A stretch of DNA of 64,000 nt from assembly GCF_007828045.1 (NCBI RefSeq), contig NZ_VITN01000012.1, positions 1 through 64,000 of the forward strand. The letters are read 5' to 3'. Each line of letters starts with the position of its first letter. Positions within the stretch are counted from its first letter, which is position 1. This document shows positions 1-7,487 of this stretch, piece by piece. The stretch comes from Nitrospirillum amazonense (lineage in GTDB: Bacteria > Pseudomonadota > Alphaproteobacteria > Azospirillales > Azospirillaceae). Position numbers and translations under genes: made by a program. The notes beneath the pieces are model-generated. The model was not told the origin of the DNA and made no database searches. It worked only from the letters and a program-made list of their open reading frames with translations.

Positions 1-754
1 TCGACGGAAACCAACCTCAGTCGGCACCTCAAACCCAAGTCCGTTCCTGTTCCCCTCATCGCTGAAGGGACATTTTCAGAGCATGTTCTTAAGATACGTG
101 GACGAGGCTGATTGCCTTTGTTGCGATCCAGATCGCAATGTCGGCACCGCCGCCCGCGTATCCCTTCTCGAATTCCGTTCACTTGTCCAAGAGCCTGGCG
201 CCGCTCGCGGCGCCGGACGACCGAGCCGGCATCAGCCGGCGCTTCGTCGTCGCTTCATCGTGCGGCGTTCACCGCGTCGATGGCCAAACATCTAATCGCT
301 CATCGCGTCGCCGTCAAGTATCTTTTTTCGTCATCGTTCGTTTTTTCAAATCAACGTCGGCGCTTCGGATATGACATGGGCCATTCTATGGCTATTTGCG
401 GTGAAACCACGAGCTATATGTGATCTATTCAGATCGCCGTTAACCCACGATACCCGCAACAAAGCCCACATTACTGGCCGATGCAGCGTTAGATGTTTTC
501 ACTTTTCAGAGAGCCATGTCGCCTTTACTTGCGACACCCAACCCGCTGTTCGATTGCTGGGCAACCGTCCCTGGGGTCAGGGCGGCGGGTTATAGGGGAA
601 GGCCCGGGGGCTGTAAAGCGCTTTCTTCACCCTTTTCGCTTCCCCGCCGCTGAAGGCTGCCCTGAGCGAATTCGGCATGTCGCCGGCTTGAATTAGCTGG
701 GCGACCGCCAGGGGCGGATGCTGATCCCGCGTCGGCGCGCGACTATGGCCCGCC
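1..754. other. Intergenic stretch without a supported gene
   Basis: No open frame here has high-GC codon bias together with a plausible ribosome site or recognisable protein. The segment from about 280 to 560 is visibly richer in A/T than the rest of the window. It could be a decayed gene or the edge of a mobile element, but I see no terminal inverted repeat or transposase motif. The left window edge may cut a larger feature. It lies 3' of the leftward gene that ends at 755. Confidence 0.5.
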
Positions 755-1309
755 TCACGCGCTCTGCTTCTTGGCGCCGAAGGTCGGGTTTTCCGACAGG
801 TCGCCTTCATGCGGCACCACGTCCAGGATTTCATAGCCCTGGGCGGCGGGGAAACGCAGCTGTGCCTTGCGCCGGGCGCGCGTGAGGTCGCTGGCGAAGA
901 AGAAGTAGTAGCGCCCCTCCTCCCACAGCTTCACCACCCGGGTGGGCTCCATGGGCAGGCCCTCGGTGCGGCGGATCAGGACGATCCAGCCGGTTTCCTG
1001 CAGGCCGCGCCGCTCATCCGTCACCAGGATGCGGCGGTCCACCGATTCCAGGCTGTTGACCTGGTCGGTCAGCCCTTTCACATGACTGGTCAGTTCGGCC
1101 GATTCCACACCGTCAGCGGCGCTGGTCAGGCGTTGGGACAGGCTTTCCCGTGCCAGGGTACGCACCTGCTGACTCAGCACGAAGCGCCGGCGCTGCAGAT
1201 CCTTGATGTTGCGGCGGGTGCGCTTGATCTGGCGCTGCGCCTTCTGGAAGGCGGGCTTCACGCCGATCAGGACGATCATCACGCCCAGAACGATGCCGAA
1301 CCAGTTCAC
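755..1309 (-). CDS. Membrane-anchored coiled-coil protein, unknown function
   Basis: 184-residue protein of unknown function. Residues 4-20 form a hydrophobic N-terminal segment (a membrane anchor or uncleaved signal), followed by a basic, Arg/Lys/Gln-rich helical stretch to about residue 90 that looks like a coiled coil, then a small C-terminal domain with an aromatic strand (RYYFFF near residue 134). The start is GTG, overlapping the stop of the upstream gene by four bases (GTGA), so the two are almost certainly co-translated. The C-terminal part resembles that of the upstream protein (pattern A-S/T-D/N-L/M-x2-AR...FP...G-Y/F-x-I), suggesting tandem duplication. No catalytic motif is seen. 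It may be specific to this lineage. Confidence 0.7.
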   Translation of the reverse strand: MNWFGIVLGVMIVLIGVKPAFQKAQRQIKRTRRNIKDLQRRRFVLSQQVRTLARESLSQRLTSAADGVESAELTSHVKGLTDQVNSLESVDRRILVTDERRGLQETGWIVLIRRTEGLPMEPTRVVKLWEEGRYYFFFASDLTRARRKAQLRFPAAQGYEILDVVPHEGDLSENPTFGAKKQSA

Positions 1310-1902
1310 GGCGCCGCCTCCAGCGTCATGGTGGCCGGGTCGGTCAGCGCCACGTCGGTGGGCAAGGATTGGGCATGGGTGATCTTGAAGCCCAAGGTCC
1401 GGGGAAAGGCACGCTCAAACTCCGCCCGCGCCTCCTCCATATTGGTGGCCCAGACATGAACCGGCACCGGCCGCGCCCAGCTGCTGTCGAAAAAGGCGTG
1501 CCGTTCCCCCCGTTTGACCTGGTGGGAAACGGAGCTGTTCATGACCAGGAATTCGAAGGGGCGGTTGGGCAGCAGCTCATGCCCCAGGATGCGCACGAAA
1601 CGGTGGGGCGACGCCTCCAGCTCCCGCACCTTTTTCTTGAGCTGGGCTTCCTGGCGCTGGGTGGAAAACAGGACGGTGGCGGCCCCGGCCGCCGTGGACT
1701 TGCGCGCCTCCACCCGGTCCGACAGCCCGCTGGCGATCCGGGCGTAGCGGGCCAGGCGCTGGCGCAGGCCGCTGACATCGGCCGTATGCTCCAGCACCAT
1801 GCTATAGACATGGGCGACCAGGGACACGACCACGCTTATTCCGGCGGTGGCCAGAAAAACGAAAAGCCCGAACTCCAATATGGCGATAACGCCCTCGCCC
1901 AC
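1306..1902 (-). CDS. Membrane-anchored coiled-coil protein, paralogue of its downstream neighbour
   Basis: 198 residues from a GTG start at 1902. The open frame continues further upstream, but that part is Arg/Cys/Pro-rich and non-protein-like, and it would run into the msrP 3' end; a G-rich ribosome site precedes the GTG. Residues 5-30 are a membrane segment. A charged helical region with Arg/Lys/Glu follows, then a C-terminal domain with the pattern WATNMEEARAEFERAFP. That pattern is echoed in the next gene (ASDLTRARRKAQLRFP). I do not recognise the family. Function is unknown; the pair may form a membrane complex. Confidence 0.65.
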   Translation of the reverse strand: MGEGVIAILEFGLFVFLATAGISVVVSLVAHVYSMVLEHTADVSGLRQRLARYARIASGLSDRVEARKSTAAGAATVLFSTQRQEAQLKKKVRELEASPHRFVRILGHELLPNRPFEFLVMNSSVSHQVKRGERHAFFDSSWARPVPVHVWATNMEEARAEFERAFPRTLGFKITHAQSLPTDVALTDPATMTLEAAP

Positions 1903-1975
1903 CCCAACGCCCCCTGGCGATGTTCTCAACGCCCAATACTGTAAATTATCCGGTGGCGGCGGCAAGCGATTATTT

Positions 1976-2005
1976 GAACCGGCCACTATAGTTAACGGCC
2001 GGTTC
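1976..2005 (-). terminator. Hairpin between msrP and the coiled-coil pair
   Basis: A perfect 9-bp inverted repeat, GAACCGGCC and GGCCGGTTC, with a 12-nt A/T-rich loop lies 6 bases past the msrP stop. There is no clean U-run after it on the minus strand, so it may be a weak terminator or an mRNA-stabilising stem that lowers expression of the downstream pair. Confidence 0.5.
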
Positions 2006-2011
2006 ACGCGA

Positions 2012-2953
2012 CTACATGAACAACGCTTCCTTTTCCAATCCCTTGTATAGTCCGGCGACCTGGGCACCATAGCCGTTGAATATCTGCGTAGGCACCGACT
2101 CGTTGCTGCCCAGCAAACGCTCATGCGCCTGGGACCAGCGGGGGTGGGGCACGGCCGGATTGACGTTGGCCCAGAAGCCGTATTCGTCGGCGTTCAGCAG
2201 GGCCCAGAAGGTCTTGGGTTTCTTGTCGGTGAAGCTGATTCGCACGATGGACTTCACCGACTTGAAGCCATACTTCCACGGCAGGGTGAGGCGCAGCGGC
2301 GCGCCATTCTGGCCCTGCAAGGGCTTGCCGTAGAGGCCGGTGGAGATGAAGGCCAGGTCGTTCGTCGCCTCGGCCATCGTCAGGCCCTCGACATAGGGCC
2401 AGGGATAGAAGGGCTGGCGCAAGCCGGGGGCGGCGTAGGTGTCGCGACCGAAGGTCTGCAGTTCCACATAGGTCGCCGAGGACAGCGGCTTGGCGAAAGC
2501 CACCAGCTTGGCCAGCGGGAAGCCCATCCACGGCACGGCCATGGCCCAGGCCTCGACGCAACGGTGCCGGTAAAGGCGCTCCTCCACCGGCATGGCCTTC
2601 AGCAGGTCGTCGATGCCCAGGGTCAGGGGCTTTTCCACCATGCCGTCGATCCGCAGGGTCCAGGGACGCAGCGGCATCTTCTGCGCCGCCGTCACCACAT
2701 CCTTCGACGTGCCGAACTCATAGAAATTGTTGTAGCTGGTGGCGGCGGCCTCCGGCGTCACCGGCCGGTCCAGCGTATAGGCGGGATTGCGTACCGGGGC
2801 GTCGGCCGCCCGCGCGACCCCACCGCCCCCCAGGGCCAGGCCGCCGGCAATGGCGCCGGCACCGGCCATGAGCGCACGGCGGTTGATGTAGACCGATTCC
2901 GGCGTCGCCGCCGACTCCGGCAATTCCCAGTCACGCTTGGTCCTGATCAGCAT
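2012..2953 (-). CDS. msrP: Periplasmic protein-methionine-sulfoxide reductase, molybdopterin subunit MsrP
   Basis: 313 residues. MsrP (YedY) is a Mo-molybdopterin enzyme that reduces methionine sulfoxide in oxidised periplasmic proteins. A twin-arginine signal (NRRALMAGAG, residues 24-33) precedes an Ala/Gly-rich hydrophobic stretch, implying folded export through Tat. The sulfite-oxidase-type fold follows, with the molybdenum-ligating Cys132 in RHRCVEAWAM and typical downstream blocks (LPWKYGFKSVKSI, WALLNADEYGFWANVNP). Length matches the family. A GAGGAAA ribosome site precedes the ATG. In most genomes the haem membrane partner msrQ follows directly; here the next genes are two unrelated coiled-coil proteins, so the electron donor must be encoded elsewhere or differ. 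Confidence 0.93.
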   Translation of the reverse strand: MLIRTKRDWELPESAATPESVYINRRALMAGAGAIAGGLALGGGGVARAADAPVRNPAYTLDRPVTPEAAATSYNNFYEFGTSKDVVTAAQKMPLRPWTLRIDGMVEKPLTLGIDDLLKAMPVEERLYRHRCVEAWAMAVPWMGFPLAKLVAFAKPLSSATYVELQTFGRDTYAAPGLRQPFYPWPYVEGLTMAEATNDLAFISTGLYGKPLQGQNGAPLRLTLPWKYGFKSVKSIVRISFTDKKPKTFWALLNADEYGFWANVNPAVPHPRWSQAHERLLGSNESVPTQIFNGYGAQVAGLYKGLEKEALFM

Positions 2954-3049
2954 GATGCCGTTTCCTCGTTTCCGTCGCGCTGGGCGATGTCCGCCCGTTC
3001 CGGCGCACCTTATAAAGAGGGGACGGCCGTGGCCATATCAAGGACCCAG

Positions 3050-3072
3050 CCGGCTATGGATTCGATAGCCGG
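3050..3072. promoter_or_regulatory. Inverted repeat between msrP and the EF-G-like gene
   Basis: CCGGCTAT-7 nt-ATAGCCGG: 8-bp perfect arms in the 386-bp divergent intergenic region (2954-3339), about 100 bp upstream of msrP. It is a candidate operator for an oxidative-stress or molybdate-linked regulator. No regulator gene lies beside it. The remainder of the intergenic region shows nothing else recognisable. Confidence 0.35.
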
Positions 3073-3339
3073 GCGCGGCATCGGCCCGGCCCGCCGCCGA
3101 ATCGGCCCTGGGACTCGCTTTTCACTCGACAGCCGGGCGGGGCGGGTGTGTCATCATGCCTCGGGAGGAAGCGGGTGCCCGGACTGGATCCGGCCGCCGT
3201 TCCCCGGGCGCCTACAACGTTCCTGTCAGCAACGTTTCCATCGCCAGCATCTCGTCACCGCCTTCGCGTACCATGGCGCCCCCGGCTCGGCATGACCGCC
3301 CAGCACCAGGCCCCGGACAACGAGATCCGGAGGCTAAGG

Positions 3340-5388
3340 ATGAGCAACGGCACAAGAACGGCGCCGCGGTGCGCGGCCTTGGTAGGACCCTACCTCAGCG
3401 GCAAGACCACCCTGTTGGAAAGCCTGTTGATGGCCACGGGCCAGATCGCCCGCAAGGGCAGCGTGCAGGACGGCACCTGCGCCGGCGACGCCAGCGCCGA
3501 GGCCCGCGCACGCCGCATGAGCACGGAAGTCAGCGTCCACACCTGCGCGTATCTGGGTGACCCCTGGCACATCCTGGACTGTCCGGGTTCCATCGAGCTG
3601 GCGGGCGATACCGCCCGCGCCCTGATGGTGGCCGACGTGGCCGTGGTGGTGTGCGAGCCGGTGCCGGACAAGGCCGCCATGCTGGCCCCCCTGCTGCGCT
3701 TCCTCGATGAGAACGCCATCCCCCACCTGCTGTTCGTGAACAAAGTGGACCAGTTGGGCAGCGGCGACGTGCGCGTGGCCGATTTGATGACGGCGCTGGA
3801 GGGCGTGTCGCAGCGGCCCCTGGTGCTGCGTCAGGTGCCCATCCGCCAGGGGCGGGCCGTCACCGGCTATATCGACCTGGTGAGCGAGCGCGCCTACCGC
3901 TATTGCGCCGGCGCCAAGTCCGAAACGGTGCCCATGCCGGACGCCGTACTGTCGCGGGAGCGGGCCGCGCGCCAGGATTTGCTGGAGGCCCTGGCCGATT
4001 TCGACGACGCCCTGCTGGAGCAGTTGCTGGACGACGTGTCGCCGCCCCGGGCCGATGTCTACCGCCAGCTCAGCCGCAACCTGGCCGACGATCTGATTGT
4101 CCCTGTTTTCCTGGGCTCCGCCCAGAACGACCACGGCGTGCGCCGCTTGCTGAAGGCCCTGCGGCATGAGGCGCCACCGGTGGGCATGACCGCACGGCGG
4201 CTGGGATTGGAAGGGCCAGGGGGGACGGGATCCGTGCTGGTGCAGCCCTTCCGCATCCACCATGCCCCGCACAGCGGCCGCCTGGCCTATTGCCGCGTCT
4301 GGCAGGGAGAGGTGACGGACGGCCAAGCCCTGGGCCCCGACCGGGTGGGCGGCATCTTCGCCCTGGGCGGCGCCACCCCCACCAAGATCACCGGCGCCGG
4401 ACCAGGGGCAGTGGTGGCGTTGGCCAAGCTGGAGCATGCCCAGCCCGGCGCGCTGCTGTCCGCCAGGGGTGAGGCGGGCACGCCCCCGTCCTGGCCGGCA
4501 GTGGCGGAACCAGTGCACGCCCTGGCTGTGCGGGCCGAACAGCGGGCCGATGAGGTCAAGCTGACCGGTGCCCTGGCCAAGCTGCTGGATGAGGATCCGG
4601 ATTTGCACCTGGCGATGGAGGACGGGGAGATGGTGTTGTCCGGCCAGGGCACGGTGCATCTGGGCATCGCGCTGGACCGGCTGCGCGGCCGCTTCGGCCT
4701 GGCCGTCACCGGGCGGCCGCCGGCCGTGCCCTATCGCGAGAGCATCCGGCGCACGGTGGCAGAGCATGCCCGCTTCAAACGCCAGTCCGGCGGCCATGGG
4801 CAGTTCGCCGACGTGCACCTGACCGTGACGCCCCTGGCCCGCGGCGAGGGCTTCCGCTTCGAGGACAAGGTGGTGGGCGGCGCCATCCCCCGCTCCTTCA
4901 TCCCGGCGGTGGAGGATGGGGCGCGGGAGGCCTTGAGCAGTGGCCCCCTGGGCTTCCCCGTCGTGGACGTGTCCGTCACCCTGACCGGCGGCCAATTCCA
5001 CGCCGTGGACAGCAGCGAGCAGGCCTTCCGCACCGCCGGCCGCATGGCGGTGCAGGAGGCCTTGGCCAAGGCGGAACCCGTGCTGCTGGAACCCGTGCTG
5101 CTGGTCACGGTCCGCACGCCCACCGAGTTCACGGCCAAGGCGCAACGGCTGCTGAGCGGCCGGCGGGGGCAGATCCTAGGCTTCGACGTGCGGCCGGGCT
5201 GGACCGGCTGGGATCAGGTGACGGCCTACGTGCCCCAGGCGGACATGGACGACTTCATCGTCGAGCTGCGGTCCCTGACCCTGGGCCTGGGCGGCTATAC
5301 CGCCCGCTTCCACCACCTGGCGGACCTGATGGGCCGCCTGGCCGACCGCGTGGTGGAAGGGCATCAGGCCGGATATGCCGCGCAATGA
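3340..5388 (+). CDS. EF-G-like translational GTPase paralogue with altered switch II
   Basis: 682 residues from the ATG at 3340, chosen because GGAGG lies seven bases upstream; a longer in-frame reading lacks a ribosome site. The order matches EF-G: P-loop GPYLSGKTT (16-24), DCPGS (80-84), NKVD (134-137), domain II, domain III, domain IV (GHGQFADV), and the domain IV/V block ending GGQFHAVDSSEQAF. In translocating EF-G the switch II motif is DxxGH, and that His is needed for efficient GTP hydrolysis; here it is Ser84, and switch I (RRMSTEVSV) is shortened. It is therefore the 'EF-G-like' paralogue found in many alphaproteobacteria, not the housekeeping fusA. Its role is unknown; it may act in recycling or stress. 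The Mpo1-like gene follows 54 bp downstream. Confidence 0.85.
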   Translation: MSNGTRTAPRCAALVGPYLSGKTTLLESLLMATGQIARKGSVQDGTCAGDASAEARARRMSTEVSVHTCAYLGDPWHILDCPGSIELAGDTARALMVADVAVVVCEPVPDKAAMLAPLLRFLDENAIPHLLFVNKVDQLGSGDVRVADLMTALEGVSQRPLVLRQVPIRQGRAVTGYIDLVSERAYRYCAGAKSETVPMPDAVLSRERAARQDLLEALADFDDALLEQLLDDVSPPRADVYRQLSRNLADDLIVPVFLGSAQNDHGVRRLLKALRHEAPPVGMTARRLGLEGPGGTGSVLVQPFRIHHAPHSGRLAYCRVWQGEVTDGQALGPDRVGGIFALGGATPTKITGAGPGAVVALAKLEHAQPGALLSARGEAGTPPSWPAVAEPVHALAVRAEQRADEVKLTGALAKLLDEDPDLHLAMEDGEMVLSGQGTVHLGIALDRLRGRFGLAVTGRPPAVPYRESIRRTVAEHARFKRQSGGHGQFADVHLTVTPLARGEGFRFEDKVVGGAIPRSFIPAVEDGAREALSSGPLGFPVVDVSVTLTGGQFHAVDSSEQAFRTAGRMAVQEALAKAEPVLLEPVLLVTVRTPTEFTAKAQRLLSGRRGQILGFDVRPGWTGWDQVTAYVPQADMDDFIVELRSLTLGLGGYTARFHHLADLMGRLADRVVEGHQAGYAAQ

Positions 5389-5442
5389 GGAAAGAAAGGC
5401 GCTATGGTTAGCGATCGATAACTTGAACACAGGGAGGGGCCG

Positions 5443-5961
5443 ATGGCGGACACGGTGTTCGAGCGCCAGATGGCCATGTATACGACCTACCATCGCGACA
5501 GCCGCAACAAGGCCACCCACGCCGTAGGCATACCGGTGATCGTCTTCTCCGTGGTGCTGGCCTGTAGCCTGGTGCGCCTGGGTGAGGTGGCAGGCCTGGG
5601 GACGGTGACCTTGGGCCTCGCCCTGTCGGCTGTGGTCTGGGCGCTGTGGATCGCCCTGAACCGCCCCGTGGGCTTGGCGCTGGGCCTTCTGGTGGTGCCA
5701 TCGGTGCTGCTGTCGGCCTGGCTGGTGGCGCGGCTGTCCGTCGGCGCCGTACAGGGGCTGGCCGGCGGCCTGTTCGTTGGCGGCTGGGTGCTGCAGCTGC
5801 TGGGCCACGTCTATGAGGGCCGCAAGCCGGCCCTGGTGGACAATCTGTTCCAGGCCCTCATCGGCCCCATGTTCGTCGCGACGGAGGCCCTGGTCGCCCT
5901 GAGCCTGGCCCCCGCCGGCCTGCATGAGCGCATCGAACGCCAGGCGGCGCTGAAGTCCTGA
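5443..5961 (+). CDS. Mpo1-like (DUF962/YGL010w) membrane protein
   Basis: 172 residues with four predicted membrane helices (about 28-45, 50-70, 75-92, 103-125). The N-terminal block YTTYHRDSRNKATHAVGIP and the later GHVYEGRKPALVDNLFQALIGP are the signature of the Mpo1-like family. The yeast member is an Fe(II)-dependent dioxygenase acting on 2-hydroxy fatty acids; the conserved His residues (H21, H30 and that in GHVYEG) would be metal ligands. Bacterial function is not established. It follows the EF-G-like gene in the same direction and is closed by a strong terminator, so the two may be co-transcribed. Confidence 0.85.
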   Translation: MADTVFERQMAMYTTYHRDSRNKATHAVGIPVIVFSVVLACSLVRLGEVAGLGTVTLGLALSAVVWALWIALNRPVGLALGLLVVPSVLLSAWLVARLSVGAVQGLAGGLFVGGWVLQLLGHVYEGRKPALVDNLFQALIGPMFVATEALVALSLAPAGLHERIERQAALKS

Positions 5962-5973
5962 TCCCTCAACGCA

Positions 5974-5999
5974 AAAGGCGGCCCCGCGAGGCCGCCTTT
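5974..5999. terminator. Rho-independent terminator, bidirectional
   Basis: A perfect 10-bp stem AAAGGCGGCC/GGCCGCCTTT with a 6-nt loop, 12 bases after the Mpo1-like stop and 25 bases from the dps stop on the other strand. The A-rich and T-rich ends allow it to serve both convergent genes. Confidence 0.85.
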
Positions 6000-6024
6000 C
6001 CCATGTATACCGATGAGGGGCCGG

Positions 6025-6495
6025 TCAGCCTTCCAGCATGGCGCGCAGCATCCAGGCGGTCTTCTCATGCACCTGCAGCCGCTGGGTCAGCAGGTCGCAG
6101 GTCGGCTCGTCACTGGCGCTCTCCGCCACGGGGAAGATGGAGCGGGCGGTGCGGGCCACCGCCTCCTGCCCCTCGACCAGTTGCTGGATCATCTCTTCCG
6201 CCTTGGGCACGCCCCGCTCTTCCCGGATGACGGTCAGCTCGGCGAACTGGGCATAGGAACCCGGGGCCGGAAAGCCCAGGGCGCGGATGCGTTCCGCGAT
6301 GTCATCCACCGCCACCGACAGCTCGGTGTACTGGGTCATGAACATGGTGTGCAGGGTGTTGAACATCGGCCCGGTAACGTTCCAATGGAAGTTATGGGTC
6401 TTCAGATACAGCGTGTAGGTATCGGCCAGCAGGCGGCTGAGCCCCTCGGCGATGGCCTTGCGGTCCTGTTCGGAGATGCCGATGTCGATAGCCAT
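6025..6495 (-). CDS. dps: Dps family DNA-binding / ferritin-like protein
   Basis: 156 residues from the ATG at 6495, preceded by GGAAGGA; an in-frame extension upstream has no ribosome site and poor composition. The Dps core is clear: [14 protein letters not shown] (32-45) with ferroxidase His37, and [11 protein letters not shown] (64-74) supplying Asp64 and Glu68. Dps dodecamers oxidise and store Fe(II) with peroxide, protecting DNA. The short N-terminus carries few Lys residues, so direct DNA binding may be weak. A perfect palindrome of iron-regulator type lies 67 bp upstream of the start. Confidence 0.93.
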   Translation of the reverse strand: MAIDIGISEQDRKAIAEGLSRLLADTYTLYLKTHNFHWNVTGPMFNTLHTMFMTQYTELSVAVDDIAERIRALGFPAPGSYAQFAELTVIREERGVPKAEEMIQQLVEGQEAVARTARSIFPVAESASDEPTCDLLTQRLQVHEKTAWMLRAMLEG

Positions 6496-6561
6496 TCTTG
6501 TTTCCTTCCGTTCTCTGGTCTGCCGGTCAAGGTAACCCCTAGGACAGTGGCCGGCAAGAGA

Positions 6562-6580
6562 ATTTAGAATCGTTCTAAAT
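6562..6580 (-). promoter_or_regulatory. Irr/ICE-like palindrome upstream of dps
   Basis: ATTTAGAA-TCG-TTCTAAAT, 8-bp perfect arms with a 3-nt centre, 67 bp upstream of the dps start. From memory, this matches the iron-control-element consensus of the Fur-family regulator Irr in alphaproteobacteria (TTTAGAA-N3-TTCTAAA). Irr control of ferritin-like genes is well known. A PerR- or Fur-type protein is the alternative reader. Confidence 0.6.
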
Positions 6581-6758
6581 CTGTCGCCACACTGTTCCCT
6601 CCCCGCTTCCCCTCCCGGAGGGCCGGGATGCCGAGGCGGTTTGTCACCCCCGATGGACTTTTCCGGCACCTGTGCTTAGGGAAAATGTCCGCGGATCGGC
6701 GCGCGGATTGTGGCACACTTGCGCGTCGAAAAAACAACATGCCTTCGAGGGGCGCTTT

Positions 6759-7466
6759 ATGGGTTTCGCCGGCGGCATCGATCACGGTCGCGCGATGATG
6801 AAGACCGGCCAGCGGGTCGGCACCGCTCTGGGTTCCTGTCTGGCGGCCTATCTGGCGCTGGCCCCCGTGGTGCGCGCGGACGCCGCCGACCTGACGGTCA
6901 CAGTGGTCGACGGTGCCGGCCATCCCGTCGCCGACGCAGTGGTCACCGCCACGCCGGACGGCCCCGCCCTGCCACCCGCCACCCCGCCGTCGCCACTGAT
7001 TGTGGACCAGATCGACGAGGCTTTCGTGCCCTATGTCATGGTGGTGCCCAAGGGCGGCACGGTCACCTTCCGCAACAGCGACCTGACCCGCCACCACGTC
7101 TATTCCTATTCCGAGGCCGCGAAGTTCGAGTTCGTGCTGTCGCCCGGGCAGACCGGCCAGCGCAAGTTCGACCAGGCCGGCATCGTGGCGCTGGGCTGCA
7201 ACATCCATGACCATATGATCGCCCACCTGTATGTGACGGCCGCCCCCTTCGCCGCCGTCACGGGCAAGGACGGCAAGGCCGTGCTGGGCGGGCTGCCCGC
7301 CGCGGGCGTCACCGTGGCCGCCTGGCAGCCGCGCCTGAAGCCCGGCGGCACGCCGCCGCAGCAGACCATGGCCGCCGCGGCGCTGGGCACCCCCGTCACC
7401 CTGACACTGCCCGCCCTGTTGCCCGACACCCGGCAGGGCATCGACCCTGAACGCGGCGGCTACTAA
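6759..7466 (+). CDS. Secreted cupredoxin-domain protein ('methylamine utilisation protein' type)
   Basis: 235 residues from the ATG at 6759 (GAGGGG eight bases upstream); starts at 6795/6798 lack a ribosome site. A signal peptide spans to about residue 42 (ALA/RADA cleavage region). After a small carboxypeptidase-regulatory-like strand region, a cupredoxin fold follows, with candidate type-1 copper ligands His112/113 (LTRHHVYSY) and Cys147-x2-His150 (GCNIHDHM), plus His152 or Met153. Annotation pipelines often call such proteins methylamine utilisation proteins, but no mau genes are here. It is the first gene of a three-gene cassette with a c-di-GMP enzyme and an outer-membrane barrel; it may be a periplasmic copper or redox sensor/ligand for that enzyme. 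Confidence 0.75.
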   Translation: MGFAGGIDHGRAMMKTGQRVGTALGSCLAAYLALAPVVRADAADLTVTVVDGAGHPVADAVVTATPDGPALPPATPPSPLIVDQIDEAFVPYVMVVPKGGTVTFRNSDLTRHHVYSYSEAAKFEFVLSPGQTGQRKFDQAGIVALGCNIHDHMIAHLYVTAAPFAAVTGKDGKAVLGGLPAAGVTVAAWQPRLKPGGTPPQQTMAAAALGTPVTLTLPALLPDTRQGIDPERGGY

Positions 7467-7487
7467 AAAACGACAGGACGCGCCCCC

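Noticed and set aside
1-600. Possible insertion-sequence remnant in the A/T-richer left end
   Set aside because: No terminal inverted repeats, target duplication or transposase sequence could be recognised.
3148-3339. N-terminal extension of the EF-G-like protein
   Set aside because: Translated sequence is low-complexity with no family match, while GGAGG sits at proper distance before the ATG at 3340.
6759-7466. Methylamine utilisation (mau) gene
   Set aside because: Only the cupredoxin domain supports the name. No methylamine dehydrogenase genes are in the region.
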